Below are positions 10,074 to 19,061 of a stretch of 64,000 nucleotides of DNA, in pieces; positions within the stretch are counted from its first letter, which is position 1; each line of letters starts with the position of its first letter. The notes under the pieces are model-generated. The model worked only from the letters and a program-made list of their open reading frames with translations, was not told the origin of the DNA and searched no databases. The translations under genes were made by a program, and so were the position numbers. Source of the stretch: Pirellulales bacterium (GTDB lineage: Bacteria > Planctomycetota > Planctomycetia > Pirellulales > Thermoguttaceae); the NCBI GenBank assembly GCA_020846145.1, contig JADLEL010000219.1, positions 1-64,000 of the forward strand, given 5' to 3'.

Positions 10074-11354
10074 ATGCATCCAACCTTATTCCATATCCCA
10101 ACGCATTTGTCCAACGGCACGCCGGTGTTCGGTTTCGGGCTGTTGTTGGCCGTTTGGGCGGTGTTTTGCGCCGGTTTTTTCGGTTGGCTCGTTTGGCGGC
10201 AGGGGCTTAACGCCGACACCTGGAGCTACGCGCCGATTTTCCTCCTGGTCGCCGCGGTGATCGTTTGGCTGCTGCCGGCGATCGGCAAGGAAGGAGGGTT
10301 GCCGATTCGCAGCTACGGCGTGATGGTGCTTACGGCCGTGCTCGGCGGCGCGGCATTGGCCGGCTACCGCGCGCGGCGGGCGGGCGTTTCGCCCGACGCG
10401 ATCTACGCGGCCATCTTTTGGATGGTGATCTTGGGCATCCTCGGCGCGCGGATATTTTACGTTGCCGAGTATTGGCGTCGGGATTATTGGCCGATCTGCC
10501 TCCGCGACGGCTGGATGCCTTTTCTCTGGGCCTTGGCGAATATCTCGGAAGGCGGCTTGGTCGTGTATGGGAGTTTTTTCGGCGGGATGGCGGGCTTGCT
10601 GTGGTTCGTCCGCAGGCATCGACTGCCGCTCTTGCCGATCTTGGATCTCCTCGCGCCGAGCATGGTTCTGGGGGCGGCCTTGGGCCGCATCGGCTGCCTG
10701 CTGAACGGCTGTTGCTTCGGCGGCGTGTGCGATCGCGGCCCGGCGATCGAGTTCCCGCGGACGAGTCCGGCCTACGAAAATCAAATCGAGCGGGGGCTGT
10801 TCCACGGATTTTCGATCAGCGGCAACGAGAACGTTTCGCCCGTCGTGGTGAATTCGGTCGAAAGCGGCTCCCTCGCGGAAAAGGCCGGTTTGCGGAAGGG
10901 CGACCGGATCGTCGCGATCGACGGCGAAAAAATCCGCGCCGCCGGCGATGTCCACAAGCTGTTGGCCGAACGGTTCCTCGATCGCGAACCGGTGGAAATC
11001 GAAACCGCCGAGCGCGGCAAAGCGTCGTTGCCGGCCTTGAGTCCGCCGCCGCGGAGCCGGCCGGTGCATCCCACGCAGCTTTACAGCGCGATCGACGCGC
11101 TCTTGATTTGCTTCTTGCTGCTGGCCTACGATCCGTTCCGCCGCCGCAACGGCGAGCTATTCGCCCTGATGGCGACGATCTATCCCGTCACGCGGTTCCT
11201 GATCGAGTTCCTTCGCAGCGACGAAGCCGCCATCCGCGGCACCGGCATGAGCATCTCGCAAAACGTCAGCCTGCTGATCCTCCTCGGCGCCGCCTGCTTC
11301 TGGTACTACCTCTCGCGGCGGCCGAAAGGATTCGCGTTTGCGAAAAACGCGTGA
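10074..11354 (+). CDS. lgt: Prolipoprotein diacylglyceryl transferase-like protein with inserted PDZ domain
   Basis: A 426-residue membrane protein related to Lgt, which transfers diacylglycerol from phosphatidylglycerol to the lipobox cysteine of prolipoproteins. Visible Lgt features include several transmembrane helices, GGLVVYGSFFGG (about residues 165-176), the LGRIGCLLNGCCFG signature (about 204-217) and the C-terminal HPTQLYSA plus RFLIEFLR motifs. Between the signature and HPTQLY sits a PDZ-like segment (residues about 258-310: NSVESGSLAEKAGLRKGDRI, VAIDGEKI). Ordinary Lgt is about 260-300 residues, so this form is enlarged. The ATG at 10074 has no obvious Shine-Dalgarno. The next gene, cysE, is convergent. 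Confidence 0.88.
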   Translation: MHPTLFHIPTHLSNGTPVFGFGLLLAVWAVFCAGFFGWLVWRQGLNADTWSYAPIFLLVAAVIVWLLPAIGKEGGLPIRSYGVMVLTAVLGGAALAGYRARRAGVSPDAIYAAIFWMVILGILGARIFYVAEYWRRDYWPICLRDGWMPFLWALANISEGGLVVYGSFFGGMAGLLWFVRRHRLPLLPILDLLAPSMVLGAALGRIGCLLNGCCFGGVCDRGPAIEFPRTSPAYENQIERGLFHGFSISGNENVSPVVVNSVESGSLAEKAGLRKGDRIVAIDGEKIRAAGDVHKLLAERFLDREPVEIETAERGKASLPALSPPPRSRPVHPTQLYSAIDALLICFLLLAYDPFRRRNGELFALMATIYPVTRFLIEFLRSDEAAIRGTGMSISQNVSLLILLGAACFWYYLSRRPKGFAFAKNA

Positions 11355-11522
11355 ACCGACGCAGCGTGGCGCCCGACGAACCGGCGCCGCACTTGAATTC
11401 TCCCGCAGACCGTCGGCGACAAGAAGGCTCCCCGGGGCGTAAGTTCGACGGTCGCCCCCACGACGCCCCGTCATTTATCGGAATCAACTCTTCTTGTCCC
11501 GGTGTGGAAAAGTCGAGAGACC

Positions 11523-12479
11523 TCAAATCACCCAATCGAGCGCGTCGCCGGTTTTATCGCCGCGGATGCGGAGTTTGGGCGTTTCCAAGACGACCGTCGT
11601 GCCCGGCTCGACCGACTTCGTGAGCCAAACGCTCGAACCGACGACCGAACCGTGGCCGATGACGGTGTTTCCGCCCAGGATCGTGGCGTTGGCGTAGATC
11701 ACGACGCGGTCCTCGATGGTCGGGTGGCGTTTTTTGCCGCGGACCAGGTTGCCTTCCGGATCGGTGGCGAAACTCAGCGCGCCCAAGGTAACGCCTTGGA
11801 AAATCTTCACCCACTGGCCGATCTCGGTCGTTTCGCCGATCACCACGCCGGTGCCGTGATCGATGAAAAAGTATTTGCCGATGCTCGCGCCGGGATGGAT
11901 GTCGATGCCCGTCTTGCCGTGCGCCCATTCGGTCATCATCCGCGGGATGAGCGGCACGTCGAGCCGGTGCAGGAGATGGGCAAGGCGGTAGATGGTGATC
12001 GCTTCGAGTCCGGGATAGCAAAAAATCGCCTCGTCCCGCGATTTGCAGGCGGGATCGCCCTTAAAAGCGGCTTCGACGTCGAGTGCGAGGAGCTTCCGCA
12101 GTTCGGGGAGTTGCTCTAAAAACCGAACCGCTTTCGCCTGCCCCAGGGCCTCGAAATCTTCGGCCCGATTCGGCGCGCAGGCCGCATCGAGAGAAACGTC
12201 GTAGCGAATCGCGCGGGCGATTTGCTGCGTGAGCGTGTCGTGCAGGCGGTCGATCAGATCGCCCACGTGGTAGGTAACGTTGCCCAGGTGCAGGCCGTCG
12301 CGGCGGCGGTAGCCGGGATAGAGTATTTCCTTCAAATCCTCGGTCGCCGCGACCATCGTCTCGTAATTCGGCAGCGGGCAGTGCCCGAGATGGCTGATGC
12401 TCCCCACCTCGGCATACGTATCGACGATCCGCTCGGTCAAGAGCGGCAAACTTTCCTTCACGCGAAGATCGGTGGCCAT
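11523..12479 (-). CDS. cysE: Serine O-acetyltransferase
   Basis: A 318-residue cytoplasmic enzyme forming O-acetylserine from serine and acetyl-CoA, the first step of cysteine synthesis. The C-terminal half shows the left-handed beta-helix hexapeptide fold with the serine acetyltransferase landmarks [19 protein letters not shown] and [10 protein letters not shown], then [14 protein letters not shown]. The extended N-terminal helical region (to about residue 160) matches the longer SAT type (EpsC/SrpH-like). No Shine-Dalgarno is clear. The last codons lie about 170 bp from the convergent lgt-like gene. Confidence 0.92.
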   Translation of the reverse strand: MATDLRVKESLPLLTERIVDTYAEVGSISHLGHCPLPNYETMVAATEDLKEILYPGYRRRDGLHLGNVTYHVGDLIDRLHDTLTQQIARAIRYDVSLDAACAPNRAEDFEALGQAKAVRFLEQLPELRKLLALDVEAAFKGDPACKSRDEAIFCYPGLEAITIYRLAHLLHRLDVPLIPRMMTEWAHGKTGIDIHPGASIGKYFFIDHGTGVVIGETTEIGQWVKIFQGVTLGALSFATDPEGNLVRGKKRHPTIEDRVVIYANATILGGNTVIGHGSVVGSSVWLTKSVEPGTTVVLETPKLRIRGDKTGDALDWVI

Positions 12480-12947
12480 GATCGTGGGACAGGTTTTCCG
12501 CCTGTCGAATTAGGTAAGTGAATAAAGGATATCGATGCGGCCGGTTGCACGCGACGGGTGGGAAACCTGTCCTCCGGGAAGAAAACGCGCTCGCGCACCG
12601 ACGGTTTCCGCTGTCCGGCATTAAACCGGACAGCGACACGCGCAGCATTCGGCGGACAAAAAGAGGTGAAATCGGCTCATCGGCAAACTTTCGCGGGGGC
12701 TGCTAATCCTAGGCGCCATCGGCGCAAAAATCAAGCCGCACGAAATTATCATCGGATAGCGCGGGCGAAAAGAGTGATAAAAACCGGAAGATTCAACCGG
12801 CGAACCTTGCCCGCTCGCGGATTTTTTTTGCTCCTTGATCCCCAGATCGATGCCGCTTGACAAAGCGATGCGGTCGAGGGGACAATTGAAGAAACCATCT
12901 TCCTTTACCTCTAACGGCGGGGTTGTGTCCCGCGACACGAATGCTCC
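12480..12947. other. Intergenic region between divergent genes with imperfect palindromic repeat
   Basis: 468 bp between divergent cysE and a lipoprotein gene. At 12483-12575 the motif GGGACAGGTTTTCCGCCTGTC faces GGGAAACCTGTCC, a degenerate member of the GGACAGGTTTCC repeat family. The rest shows no reliable ORF. A 624-residue minus-strand open frame covering 12621-14495 is a shadow of the two plus-strand genes. Confidence 0.55.
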
Positions 12948-13661
12948 ATGAAAAAAATACCTTATAGTTTTACGATTCTTTCGCTTTGCGTTACCCTTTC
13001 CGGTTGCGGCACCGCCGAGTACGAGGAGCGGTTGGAGCGCGGAGTGACGAGCATGAGTTCCGGCTCGAAATTCAATTCCGATTTGAATCCTGAAACCACG
13101 GTCGCCGGCACCCAAGTCAGCCTGCGGATTCCCAAGGCGATGCAATCGGTGGACCTCAACGATCCGGCGGGACGGGGCAAGTGCCCCTTGCTCGAACTCC
13201 CGAGCTTGAAGGCCGCCTATGAAGGATTCGTCGAGGATAGCGATAAGAACAAGATGCATTATTACCTCTATGTCTCGGTGGGCGAGGCGGCGAATAATTT
13301 CATCCCCACGCTCGATTGGCTGAACAAACTCAAGGGGACGTTTCCCAATGCCGGCGACGATAGCAGCGCCGCCGTGAACAAGGATTACGCCGCGGCCACG
13401 CCGCAAGGCGATTCCGTGCGATGGGAAGAAATCCACGTCAAAGGCCCGCAAAGATTTTACTACACGAAGCCCGACGGCTCGCAAATCAATCAGGACATTC
13501 CCGGCACGATAGTCTGCCTGAACCGCATGGAAAACGGCGTCTTGGTTTCGCTGATCTTTCGCTATCCCAGCGCCCTCGACGATCGGCACAGCACCGATTT
13601 CGATTCCGATTGGATCAAACTCGTCGCCGGTTGCGCGAAAATCGGAGCTCCCGGGGGCTAA
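12948..13661 (+). CDS. Putative lipoprotein of unknown function
   Basis: 237 residues with a lipoprotein signal peptide: MKKIPYS, a hydrophobic core, then the LSGC lipobox with Cys at about residue 20. The mature part (ERLERGVTSMSSGSKFNSDL, SLRIPKAMQSVDLNDP, and WEEIHVKGPQRFYYTK) looks like a single globular domain facing the periplasm. I do not recognise a family with a known function. It lies 36 bp upstream of the metallo-hydrolase gene in the same orientation, so the two may be co-transcribed. Confidence 0.75.
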   Translation: MKKIPYSFTILSLCVTLSGCGTAEYEERLERGVTSMSSGSKFNSDLNPETTVAGTQVSLRIPKAMQSVDLNDPAGRGKCPLLELPSLKAAYEGFVEDSDKNKMHYYLYVSVGEAANNFIPTLDWLNKLKGTFPNAGDDSSAAVNKDYAAATPQGDSVRWEEIHVKGPQRFYYTKPDGSQINQDIPGTIVCLNRMENGVLVSLIFRYPSALDDRHSTDFDSDWIKLVAGCAKIGAPGG

Positions 13662-13697
13662 AACGGTAGATCGTGCGGAAAGCGAGACCGATCCCCC

Positions 13698-14450
13698 ATG
13701 AAACTCCTGTTCCTCGGCACCGGCGGCTATCATCCGACCGAACGGCGGCAAACGTCGTGCTTGTTGCTGCCCGATTGCGGCATCGTGCTGGACGCGGGCA
13801 CGGGCGCCTTCCGGCTGGGGCGATACCTGCAAACCGCCGAGGCCGATCTCTTTCTGACGCACGCCCATCTCGATCATTCCGCCGGGCTGACCTACCTCTT
13901 CAGCGTGCTGCGGGAGCATCCGCTCCAACGGCTGACGATCCACGGCCAAGCGGAAAAACTGCGGGGTATTTGCGAGCATCTGTTCTCCGAGCCGATCTTT
14001 CCCGCCAAACCCCCTTGGGAGTTTCGCGCGTTGGAAGGCCAATCCGGCCGGATCGGCAATCTGCCCTTGGGCGGCCGCTTGACGTATTTCCCCCTGGAAC
14101 ATCCCGGCGGCACGATCGGCTTCCGGCTCGATTGGCCCCGGCGGAGCATGGCTTACGTAACCGACACCACGGCCGACCCTCAAGCCGCTTACGTGAAGAA
14201 TATCGAGGGCGTCGATCTGCTGGTCCACGAGTGCTACTATCCCGATGCGTGCGCCGATCTCTCCGCCCAATACGGCCACAGTTCGCTCTCGAGCGTGGCG
14301 GAAACGGCGCGAACGGCCCGCGTCGGCCGGTTGATTCTGACGCATATCGATCCGCTCCATACGGCGGGCGATAACCTCGACCTCGATGCCGCGCGGCGCA
14401 TCTTTCCGCAAATCGTTCTCGCCGAAGATCTCATGGAAACGGTTTTTTAA
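13698..14450 (+). CDS. MBL-fold metallo-hydrolase, RNase Z-like
   Basis: A 250-residue metallo-beta-lactamase-fold enzyme. It shows the metal-binding THAHLDH motif (residues about 54-60), a YVTDTTAD strand with metal-bridging Asp, LVHECYY, GHSS and the final LTHIDPLH histidine. The order and spacing resemble the RNase Z/phosphodiesterase branch. Without the tRNA-processing exosite, the substrate is uncertain. It probably forms a short operon with the lipoprotein upstream. Confidence 0.85.
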   Translation: MKLLFLGTGGYHPTERRQTSCLLLPDCGIVLDAGTGAFRLGRYLQTAEADLFLTHAHLDHSAGLTYLFSVLREHPLQRLTIHGQAEKLRGICEHLFSEPIFPAKPPWEFRALEGQSGRIGNLPLGGRLTYFPLEHPGGTIGFRLDWPRRSMAYVTDTTADPQAAYVKNIEGVDLLVHECYYPDACADLSAQYGHSSLSSVAETARTARVGRLILTHIDPLHTAGDNLDLDAARRIFPQIVLAEDLMETVF

Positions 14451-14536
14451 CCCGGGCCGGCGCGGCAAGTTCGATCTCATGCTGCAAGCGTTCAATCGTG
14501 AGACAAAAGTCTCTTGCCGGGATTATTCATAAACAT

Positions 14537-14593
14537 TGTAGAAGCGGCATCTTGCCGCATTTTATGCAAAAGCGGCAAGATGCCGCTTCTACA
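14537..14593. repeat. Perfect 22-bp inverted repeat
   Basis: Arms 14537-14558 (starting TGTAGAAGCGGCATCTTGCC) and 14572-14593 are perfectly complementary with a 13-nt loop. It lies in a 320-bp gap between the MBL gene and the DUF4838 gene, where no other feature is visible. It may act as a bidirectional transcription-slowing hairpin or be a mobile palindromic repeat. Confidence 0.85.
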
Positions 14594-14770
14594 AATCGCC
14601 TTAATGAATAATGTGGGATTGTGGGTATTTCATCGTCGCGCCAAGGATCGCGCGATGCACAAATTCGGCTGCGGCGCGCGCTCTTGCAATCGCATCGGCA
14701 ATGTGCTAGGCTCGTGGCGCTGCGCGAGGTTCTGCTGCTTCCATTCCACCCCAATTCAAGGAGTCCTGCC

Positions 14771-16585
14771 ATGATGACTTTCCTACGGCTTGGATCGGTG
14801 CTTGCCGTCTTGGCGATTTCGCGCGTTTCGATGGTGCGGGGCGAAGAATTGGTGCTGGCCGAAAACGGCCGGACGGAATATCGGATCGTGGTCGCCGACG
14901 GAGCATCGCCCTCGACGAAACACGCCGCCGACGAGTTGCGGCATTTTTTGGAGCGGATTTCCGGCGCCAAATTGCCGATCGTTTCGGACCGCGAGCCGTT
15001 GGGGCCGAAGGAGATCGTACTGGGCGAGAACGCCCACCTGAAACTACTCGCGACGAATCTCGATTTGCCCGCCCTGGGCGACGAGGGCTACGCCATCGAG
15101 ACCGTCGGCGAGACGTTGGTCATCGCCGGCGGGGCGCTCAGGGGGAATCTCTACGGCGTTTACGGGCTGCTCGAAGATCATCTCGGCTGCCGCTGGTTCA
15201 CGCCGGAAGCGAGCCGCATTCCGAAGCGCGCGCGGCTGGCGATCGCTCCCCTCCGCGACCGGCAACTCCCCGCGCTCGAGTACCGCGAGCCGTTCACCTA
15301 CGACTGTTTCGACGGCGACTGGTGCGCGCGGAATCGGATGAATTCCAGCCACGCCCGCTTGGAAGTCAAGCATGGCGGGAAGGTCTCGTTCGCTCCCGGA
15401 TATTTCGTGCATACCTTCAGTTCGCTCGTTCCGCCGGGCGTCTATTTCGCCGCGCACCCCGAATACTTCTCCCTGGTCGAGGGGAAGCGGCAAAGCGGTT
15501 ACGCCCAACTCTGCGCCACGAACGAGGAAGTGATTCGCTTATGCACGGAGAAAACGCTCGAAGTCTTGCGGCGGAATCCGGCGGCGAATGTGATTTCGGT
15601 CTCGCAGAACGATTGCTTCTCCTATTGCGAGTGCGAGAAGTGCCAGACGCTGGCCAAGCGCGAGGAATCGCAAATGGCGCCCGTCCTGCAGTTGGTCAAC
15701 CGCGTGGCCGAAGCGGTGGAAAAGGAGTTTCCGGGCAAGGCGGTGGAAACGCTGGCGTATCAATGGACGCGGCAGCCGCCGAAGAATTTGCGCCCGCGAA
15801 AGAACGTGATCGTGCGGTTGTGTTCCATCGAGTGCTGTTTTTCCCACCCCTTGGCCGCTTGCGACAGCGCGCAGAATAAAAAATTCCTCGAGGATATCGA
15901 AGGTTGGTCGAAAACCGGCGCGCGGCTTTGGGTGTGGGATTATGTTACCGATTTCTCCGGATATCTGATGCCCTTCCCGAACCAGCGGGTGCGGGGGCCG
16001 AACATCCGCTTCTTCGTCGAACACGGCGTGAAGGGGATTTTCGAGCAGGATACCTACGAAACGCCGCACGGTGAAATGTCCGAGTTGGGCGGATATTTGA
16101 CGGCCAAGCTGCTCTGGAATCCCAAATGCGACGAAAAGAAGGCCCTTGCGGAATTCCTCGACGCCTTTTACGGAGCGGCCGCCGAGCCGATCGCCAAGTA
16201 TCTCGATCTGATCCACGATTACGCGGAGAAGCGGAACGTGCATGTGGGCATCAATGCGCCGGTAGCCGGCCCGCATCTGACCGACGAGATGCTGCTCGAG
16301 GCGAACGATCTATGGCAAGAAGCGGAAAGCCGGGTGCAAGGCGACGCCGCTTTGCTCGCGCGCGTGAAACTTTCGCGGATGAGCGTCGATTGGATCGTGA
16401 TGGAACGCGTACGGCTCGAAAAAACAAAGCCGGAAACGGCGAATCCCGACCTCCAGAAACTCGCCGCGGCCCGCTTCGAGTCCTTCATCGCCGCGCTCCG
16501 CGCCGGCGGCGTCCTCCGGCTCCGCGAGGGAGCGCCGCTCAACATCGAGGAATACCGCAACGGATTGGAGGGCGTGGTGAAATGA
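14771..16585 (+). CDS. Secreted DUF4838 protein, putative glycoside-active
   Basis: 604 residues. The start at 14771 is set by AAGGAG seven bases upstream and by a signal peptide (MMTFLRLGSVLAVLAISRVS). The N-terminal domain (YRIVVADGASPSTKHAADEL, then GAKLPIV) resembles the alpha-glucuronidase N-terminal-like module. The central domain matches DUF4838 as I recognise it (FAAHPEYFSLVEGKR, VSQNDCFSYCECEKC, HLTDEM near the end). Such proteins are common in planctomycetes and verrucomicrobia and are thought to act on polysaccharides, but no reaction is established. An open frame extends upstream to 14621 without a start signal. Confidence 0.8.
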   Translation: MMTFLRLGSVLAVLAISRVSMVRGEELVLAENGRTEYRIVVADGASPSTKHAADELRHFLERISGAKLPIVSDREPLGPKEIVLGENAHLKLLATNLDLPALGDEGYAIETVGETLVIAGGALRGNLYGVYGLLEDHLGCRWFTPEASRIPKRARLAIAPLRDRQLPALEYREPFTYDCFDGDWCARNRMNSSHARLEVKHGGKVSFAPGYFVHTFSSLVPPGVYFAAHPEYFSLVEGKRQSGYAQLCATNEEVIRLCTEKTLEVLRRNPAANVISVSQNDCFSYCECEKCQTLAKREESQMAPVLQLVNRVAEAVEKEFPGKAVETLAYQWTRQPPKNLRPRKNVIVRLCSIECCFSHPLAACDSAQNKKFLEDIEGWSKTGARLWVWDYVTDFSGYLMPFPNQRVRGPNIRFFVEHGVKGIFEQDTYETPHGEMSELGGYLTAKLLWNPKCDEKKALAEFLDAFYGAAAEPIAKYLDLIHDYAEKRNVHVGINAPVAGPHLTDEMLLEANDLWQEAESRVQGDAALLARVKLSRMSVDWIVMERVRLEKTKPETANPDLQKLAAARFESFIAALRAGGVLRLREGAPLNIEEYRNGLEGVVK

Positions 16586-16589
16586 GAAA

Positions 16590-16680
16590 TTGTGAAAAAA
16601 TGGGACCGGCTCCGAACCGAGTTGTTGATGATCCGTCGAATAAGGGGTGTTGTGAGGCGCCTGTCCCAATTTTTTCACAA
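16590..16680. repeat. Inverted repeat with GTGAAAAAA arms
   Basis: The arm TTGTGAAAAAATGGGAC at 16590-16606 faces GTCCCAATTTTTTCACAA at 16663-16680. It starts a few bases after the DUF4838 stop. The A/T-rich ends could support termination in either direction. Confidence 0.7.
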
Positions 16681-16771
16681 CTTCTGAGGGGAATTGGATA
16701 GCCCGATCTGCTTGGCAATCGGGAGTCAGCAAGCCGTAAGTACCTGTCCAACATCCACTCCGCGATTTTCT

Positions 16772-16823
16772 CGTTCCCAGGCTCCCGCCTGGGAACGTAA
16801 TGTCCGCGAGGCTCCCGCCTCGC
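16772..16823. repeat. Two tandem small hairpins sharing the loop GCTCCCGCC
   Basis: 16772-16797 is CGTTCCCAG-GCTCCCGC-CTGGGAACG and 16806-16823 is GCGAG-GCTCCCGC-CTCGC. They have different stems but a shared loop core. They lie in the 444-bp gap before tRNA-Val, which otherwise holds only the tRNA promoter. Confidence 0.8.
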
Positions 16824-16940
16824 AGAATCGCCAACCAAACCGTGCCCGCATTGAACAAAACGCGGTCTTGATACTGGACTGGTTCTAAGGGATGAGCGAC
16901 GTATCGAGAAAACTTCTTCAAACGGATTGGGCTTGGCGCC

Positions 16941-16969
16941 TTGACGTGCCGTATCAGAAAAAGTACTAT
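16941..16969 (+). promoter_or_regulatory. Sigma-70-type promoter for tRNA-Val
   Basis: TTGACG at 16941-16946 and TACTAT at 16964-16969 are separated by exactly 17 bp, close to the sigma-70 consensus. Transcription would start near 16976, about 54 bp before the tRNA. Confidence 0.65.
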
Positions 16970-17029
16970 CATAACTTGTGAGATATATTTAAGAATGAAA
17001 ATTATTATATCAGTAGTGCGGTAAAGAAT

Positions 17030-17103
17030 GGGCGCTTAGCTCAGTTGGTTAGAGCGCCAGCTCGACAAGCTGGAAGTCACAAGTTCGAGTCTTGTAGTGC
17101 CCA
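17030..17103 (+). tRNA. tRNA-Val(GAC)
   Basis: A complete cloverleaf can be drawn: acceptor GGGCGCT pairing with AGTGCCC (one G-U), D stem GCTC/GAGC, anticodon stem CCAGC/GCTGG with loop TCGACAA (anticodon GAC), T arm ACAAG-TTCGAGT-CTTGT and discriminator A. CCA is not encoded. Position 33 reads C where elongator tRNAs almost always have U. The 3' end (from the T arm on) is the left attachment core of the integrative element, and the integrase gene reads antisense through most of the tRNA. Confidence 0.93.
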
Positions 17104-18397
17104 CTATAGAGGGGTTAAGTGAACAGAAGTGCATTTTGTCGCTTAGCTCCGCATTGTTTCGTAAGTCATTGCATGGAATCGACTTACCAATTCTTTTTTC
17201 CTTGCGTGGCAGATTCGCTATCGTACCCTCTTGCGGGGCATTGCGAACCGATACGGGCGTTTGCTGCGCCTGATTCTGCGCCGCCTCCTTCGATCCCGAA
17301 ACCGCTTGGGCGAAATGATCTTCCGTTGTCATCAAGTAGTGCTTTTCGGCAACCGTCTCGCAATGCCCCAACCATGTCGCTGCAACGTGGGCGGGAAAGG
17401 TTTCCCGAAGTTCCGTCGCGCGGGTTGCCCGAAGATTTTGAAAAATTTTCGGCCAGGACGATAATCCAGCCCGCTTGATGATCCGCTCCAATTGGGTTCG
17501 CAAGTTTGCGTTACAATCTCGATATCGAGTGATAATCCATTCCTCCCCCGGTTTGGCTTGCTCCCATACCTCTTCCAAGTAGGGGCGAATTTCCGGGAAG
17601 ATCGGGATAACTCGACTTTCTGAATTGGGGTGATGTTCAGTTTTCGGGCTATGGATGACGATCCGACCGCGCTCCCAATCCACGTCGCTCCAACGTAAGG
17701 CAAGATGTTCGCTTGGGCATCGAAGCCCACCAAACCGGCTTAAAACGAACAAGAGACGCCATTGTGCGTTAGGGCAAGCATCGATGACCTTTCGCGCGTC
17801 CTCACGGGAAACGAAGTAGAATCGCTTCTCGTTGCGTTGAATGGCAACTTTGAGATCGGAGAACGGATTCTCTTGAATAAGATGAAGCCGTTTTGCCGTG
17901 TTGAAAAATTGTTTGGCTATCCCACTTCGCCGCCTAACGGTGTTGTCTGCCAATTTTTGATCGGTATTCAGCCACACCCGCCATTGATCGGCATCGCCCG
18001 GTGTGATTTCGCGCAACGGCTTATTCGCGCCGAAGTATTCGATCAAGCATCGCCGGGTATGCCCCCACGCCGTCGCCGTTGAGCCTTTAACATCCGCCCG
18101 GCTGGAAAAGTAGCTGTCGAGGAAACCGGATAGCGGCACATTTTGCTTTTTCGGGATCAGCCCGACCGCCGCCAGTTTATCGCTCATGGTCGAATCCAGG
18201 CTCGCCACCCATGCCGCCGTTTCGCCGTCGAGGGTGTGTTTCGTGAGGATCGACGACAACAGGGATTCCACCTTGATCTTCACCTTGTTGGCTACGTCCA
18301 TCGACGCCTTGCCAAGCCGGATTGGCTTGCGGCTTCCATCCGGGGCAACGAATAAAATCCGCTTCCGCCCGTCTTTGTCGCGCACAATGCTTGCCAT
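17036..18397 (-). CDS. int: Tyrosine recombinase (element integrase)
   Basis: 453-residue site-specific tyrosine recombinase. Catalytic landmarks: first Arg in FGGLRCPSEHLALRW, then NLRATRATEL (second Arg), WLGH and the nucleophile Tyr in AEKHYLMTTEDHF. This box is typical of planctomycete integrases. The ATG at 18397 follows two bases after the XRE gene's stop, so the two are coupled. The last codons (from VGTTRLEL to the stop at 17036) are antisense to tRNA-Val and cross the att core. In the excised circle the frame would instead continue into 49687-49494, giving 502 residues with a different C-terminus. The protein should catalyse integration and excision at tRNA-Val. Confidence 0.93.
   Translation of the reverse strand: MASIVRDKDGRKRILFVAPDGSRKPIRLGKASMDVANKVKIKVESLLSSILTKHTLDGETAAWVASLDSTMSDKLAAVGLIPKKQNVPLSGFLDSYFSSRADVKGSTATAWGHTRRCLIEYFGANKPLREITPGDADQWRVWLNTDQKLADNTVRRRSGIAKQFFNTAKRLHLIQENPFSDLKVAIQRNEKRFYFVSREDARKVIDACPNAQWRLLFVLSRFGGLRCPSEHLALRWSDVDWERGRIVIHSPKTEHHPNSESRVIPIFPEIRPYLEEVWEQAKPGEEWIITRYRDCNANLRTQLERIIKRAGLSSWPKIFQNLRATRATELRETFPAHVAATWLGHCETVAEKHYLMTTEDHFAQAVSGSKEAAQNQAQQTPVSVRNAPQEGTIANLPRKEKRIGKSIPCNDLRNNAELSDKMHFCSLNPSIVGTTRLELVTSSLSSWRSNQLS
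17083..17105. repeat. attL core
   Basis: GTTCGAGTCTTGTAGTGCCC followed by ACT, the 3' part of tRNA-Val plus two bases. It matches 49688-49710 with one T/C difference at the sixteenth base. Here the T gives a G-U pair in the acceptor stem. Confidence 0.88.
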
Positions 18398-18399
18398 GA

Positions 18400-18624
18400 T
18401 TATATGCCTTTCGTTGTTTTGGGCTTGTCCAATGCAATATGAAAGCCAATGTACTCGGCCAGTTTGTCGAGGGAATCCATCGACAGCCCGACTTGCCCGT
18501 GAATGAACCGGCAGAGGACCGCCGCGTCGATGCCCGTATCCTTGGCGATTCGGTAGCGGGTGATGCCGCAGTTTTCGATTGCCGCCCGGATTTCATCGGT
18601 GAATTTTACAGATCGTTTTTTCAT
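18400..18624 (-). CDS. XRE-family helix-turn-helix regulator
   Basis: A protein of about 74 residues made almost entirely of a Cro/CI-type HTH domain (GITRYRIAKDTGIDAAVLCR, then FIHGQVGLSMDSLDKLAEYI). It is a DNA-binding repressor or activator, probably controlling the integrase, whose ATG lies two bases after this stop. An in-frame TTG at 18663 would add 13 residues. The internal ATG pair at 18624-18627 is preferred but its Shine-Dalgarno (AAGGG) is close. Confidence 0.82.
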   Translation of the reverse strand: MKKRSVKFTDEIRAAIENCGITRYRIAKDTGIDAAVLCRFIHGQVGLSMDSLDKLAEYIGFHIALDKPKTTKGI

Positions 18625-18831
18625 CATGCCCTTGATTCTATCGGTTAGTTGTTTAGCTGTCAACTACCAAGGAAATTATTTTTCTCTCCCAAGGATTTGT
18701 AATTCAATTTGCCCACTTTCACACCCCGCCTAAGCCCCGTAAATGCCCTTGCTGTGGTTGAATGCCTTGCAGGTCTAAACATTCGACTGCACCGACGGGA
18801 GCGCAACCGGCGCAATTCTAGGGGGGTGATT

Positions 18832-19047
18832 TCAACGAAAAGCCTGCTGAAGGTGTTTCATTACTATTGCGGCTCGCCGCTCGTCTTTTCGCCACATTTC
18901 CTCAATCACCTCCCGGTGTTTTTTCTGAAAAGTTTCCCACGTTTCGCCGCGCTCGATCGCTTCGACAAAGGCGTCGTAAAGCGGGCCAACCAACGTAAAC
19001 ATCCGCGACATCACCGGCTCAAAATACTTGTGCATTTTTCGTGTCAT
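18832..19047 (-). CDS. Small protein of unknown function
   Basis: 71 residues, starting MTRKMHKYFEPVMSRMFTLV and ending in a charged helical stretch (KHREVIEEMWRKDERRA). The ATG at 19047 has a G-rich ribosome-binding stretch (GAGGGG) upstream. A longer open frame to 19191 has Gly/Arg-rich sequence without family features. No domain is recognised. It sits between the replication-module genes and the XRE regulator. Confidence 0.55.
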   Translation of the reverse strand: MTRKMHKYFEPVMSRMFTLVGPLYDAFVEAIERGETWETFQKKHREVIEEMWRKDERRAAIVMKHLQQAFR

Positions 19048-19061
19048 TGATCCAACCCCCC

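Noticed and set aside
12621-14495. 624-codon open frame on the minus strand
   Set aside because: It lies antisense to the lipoprotein and MBL genes, which have clear domain motifs, and has no recognised motif itself.
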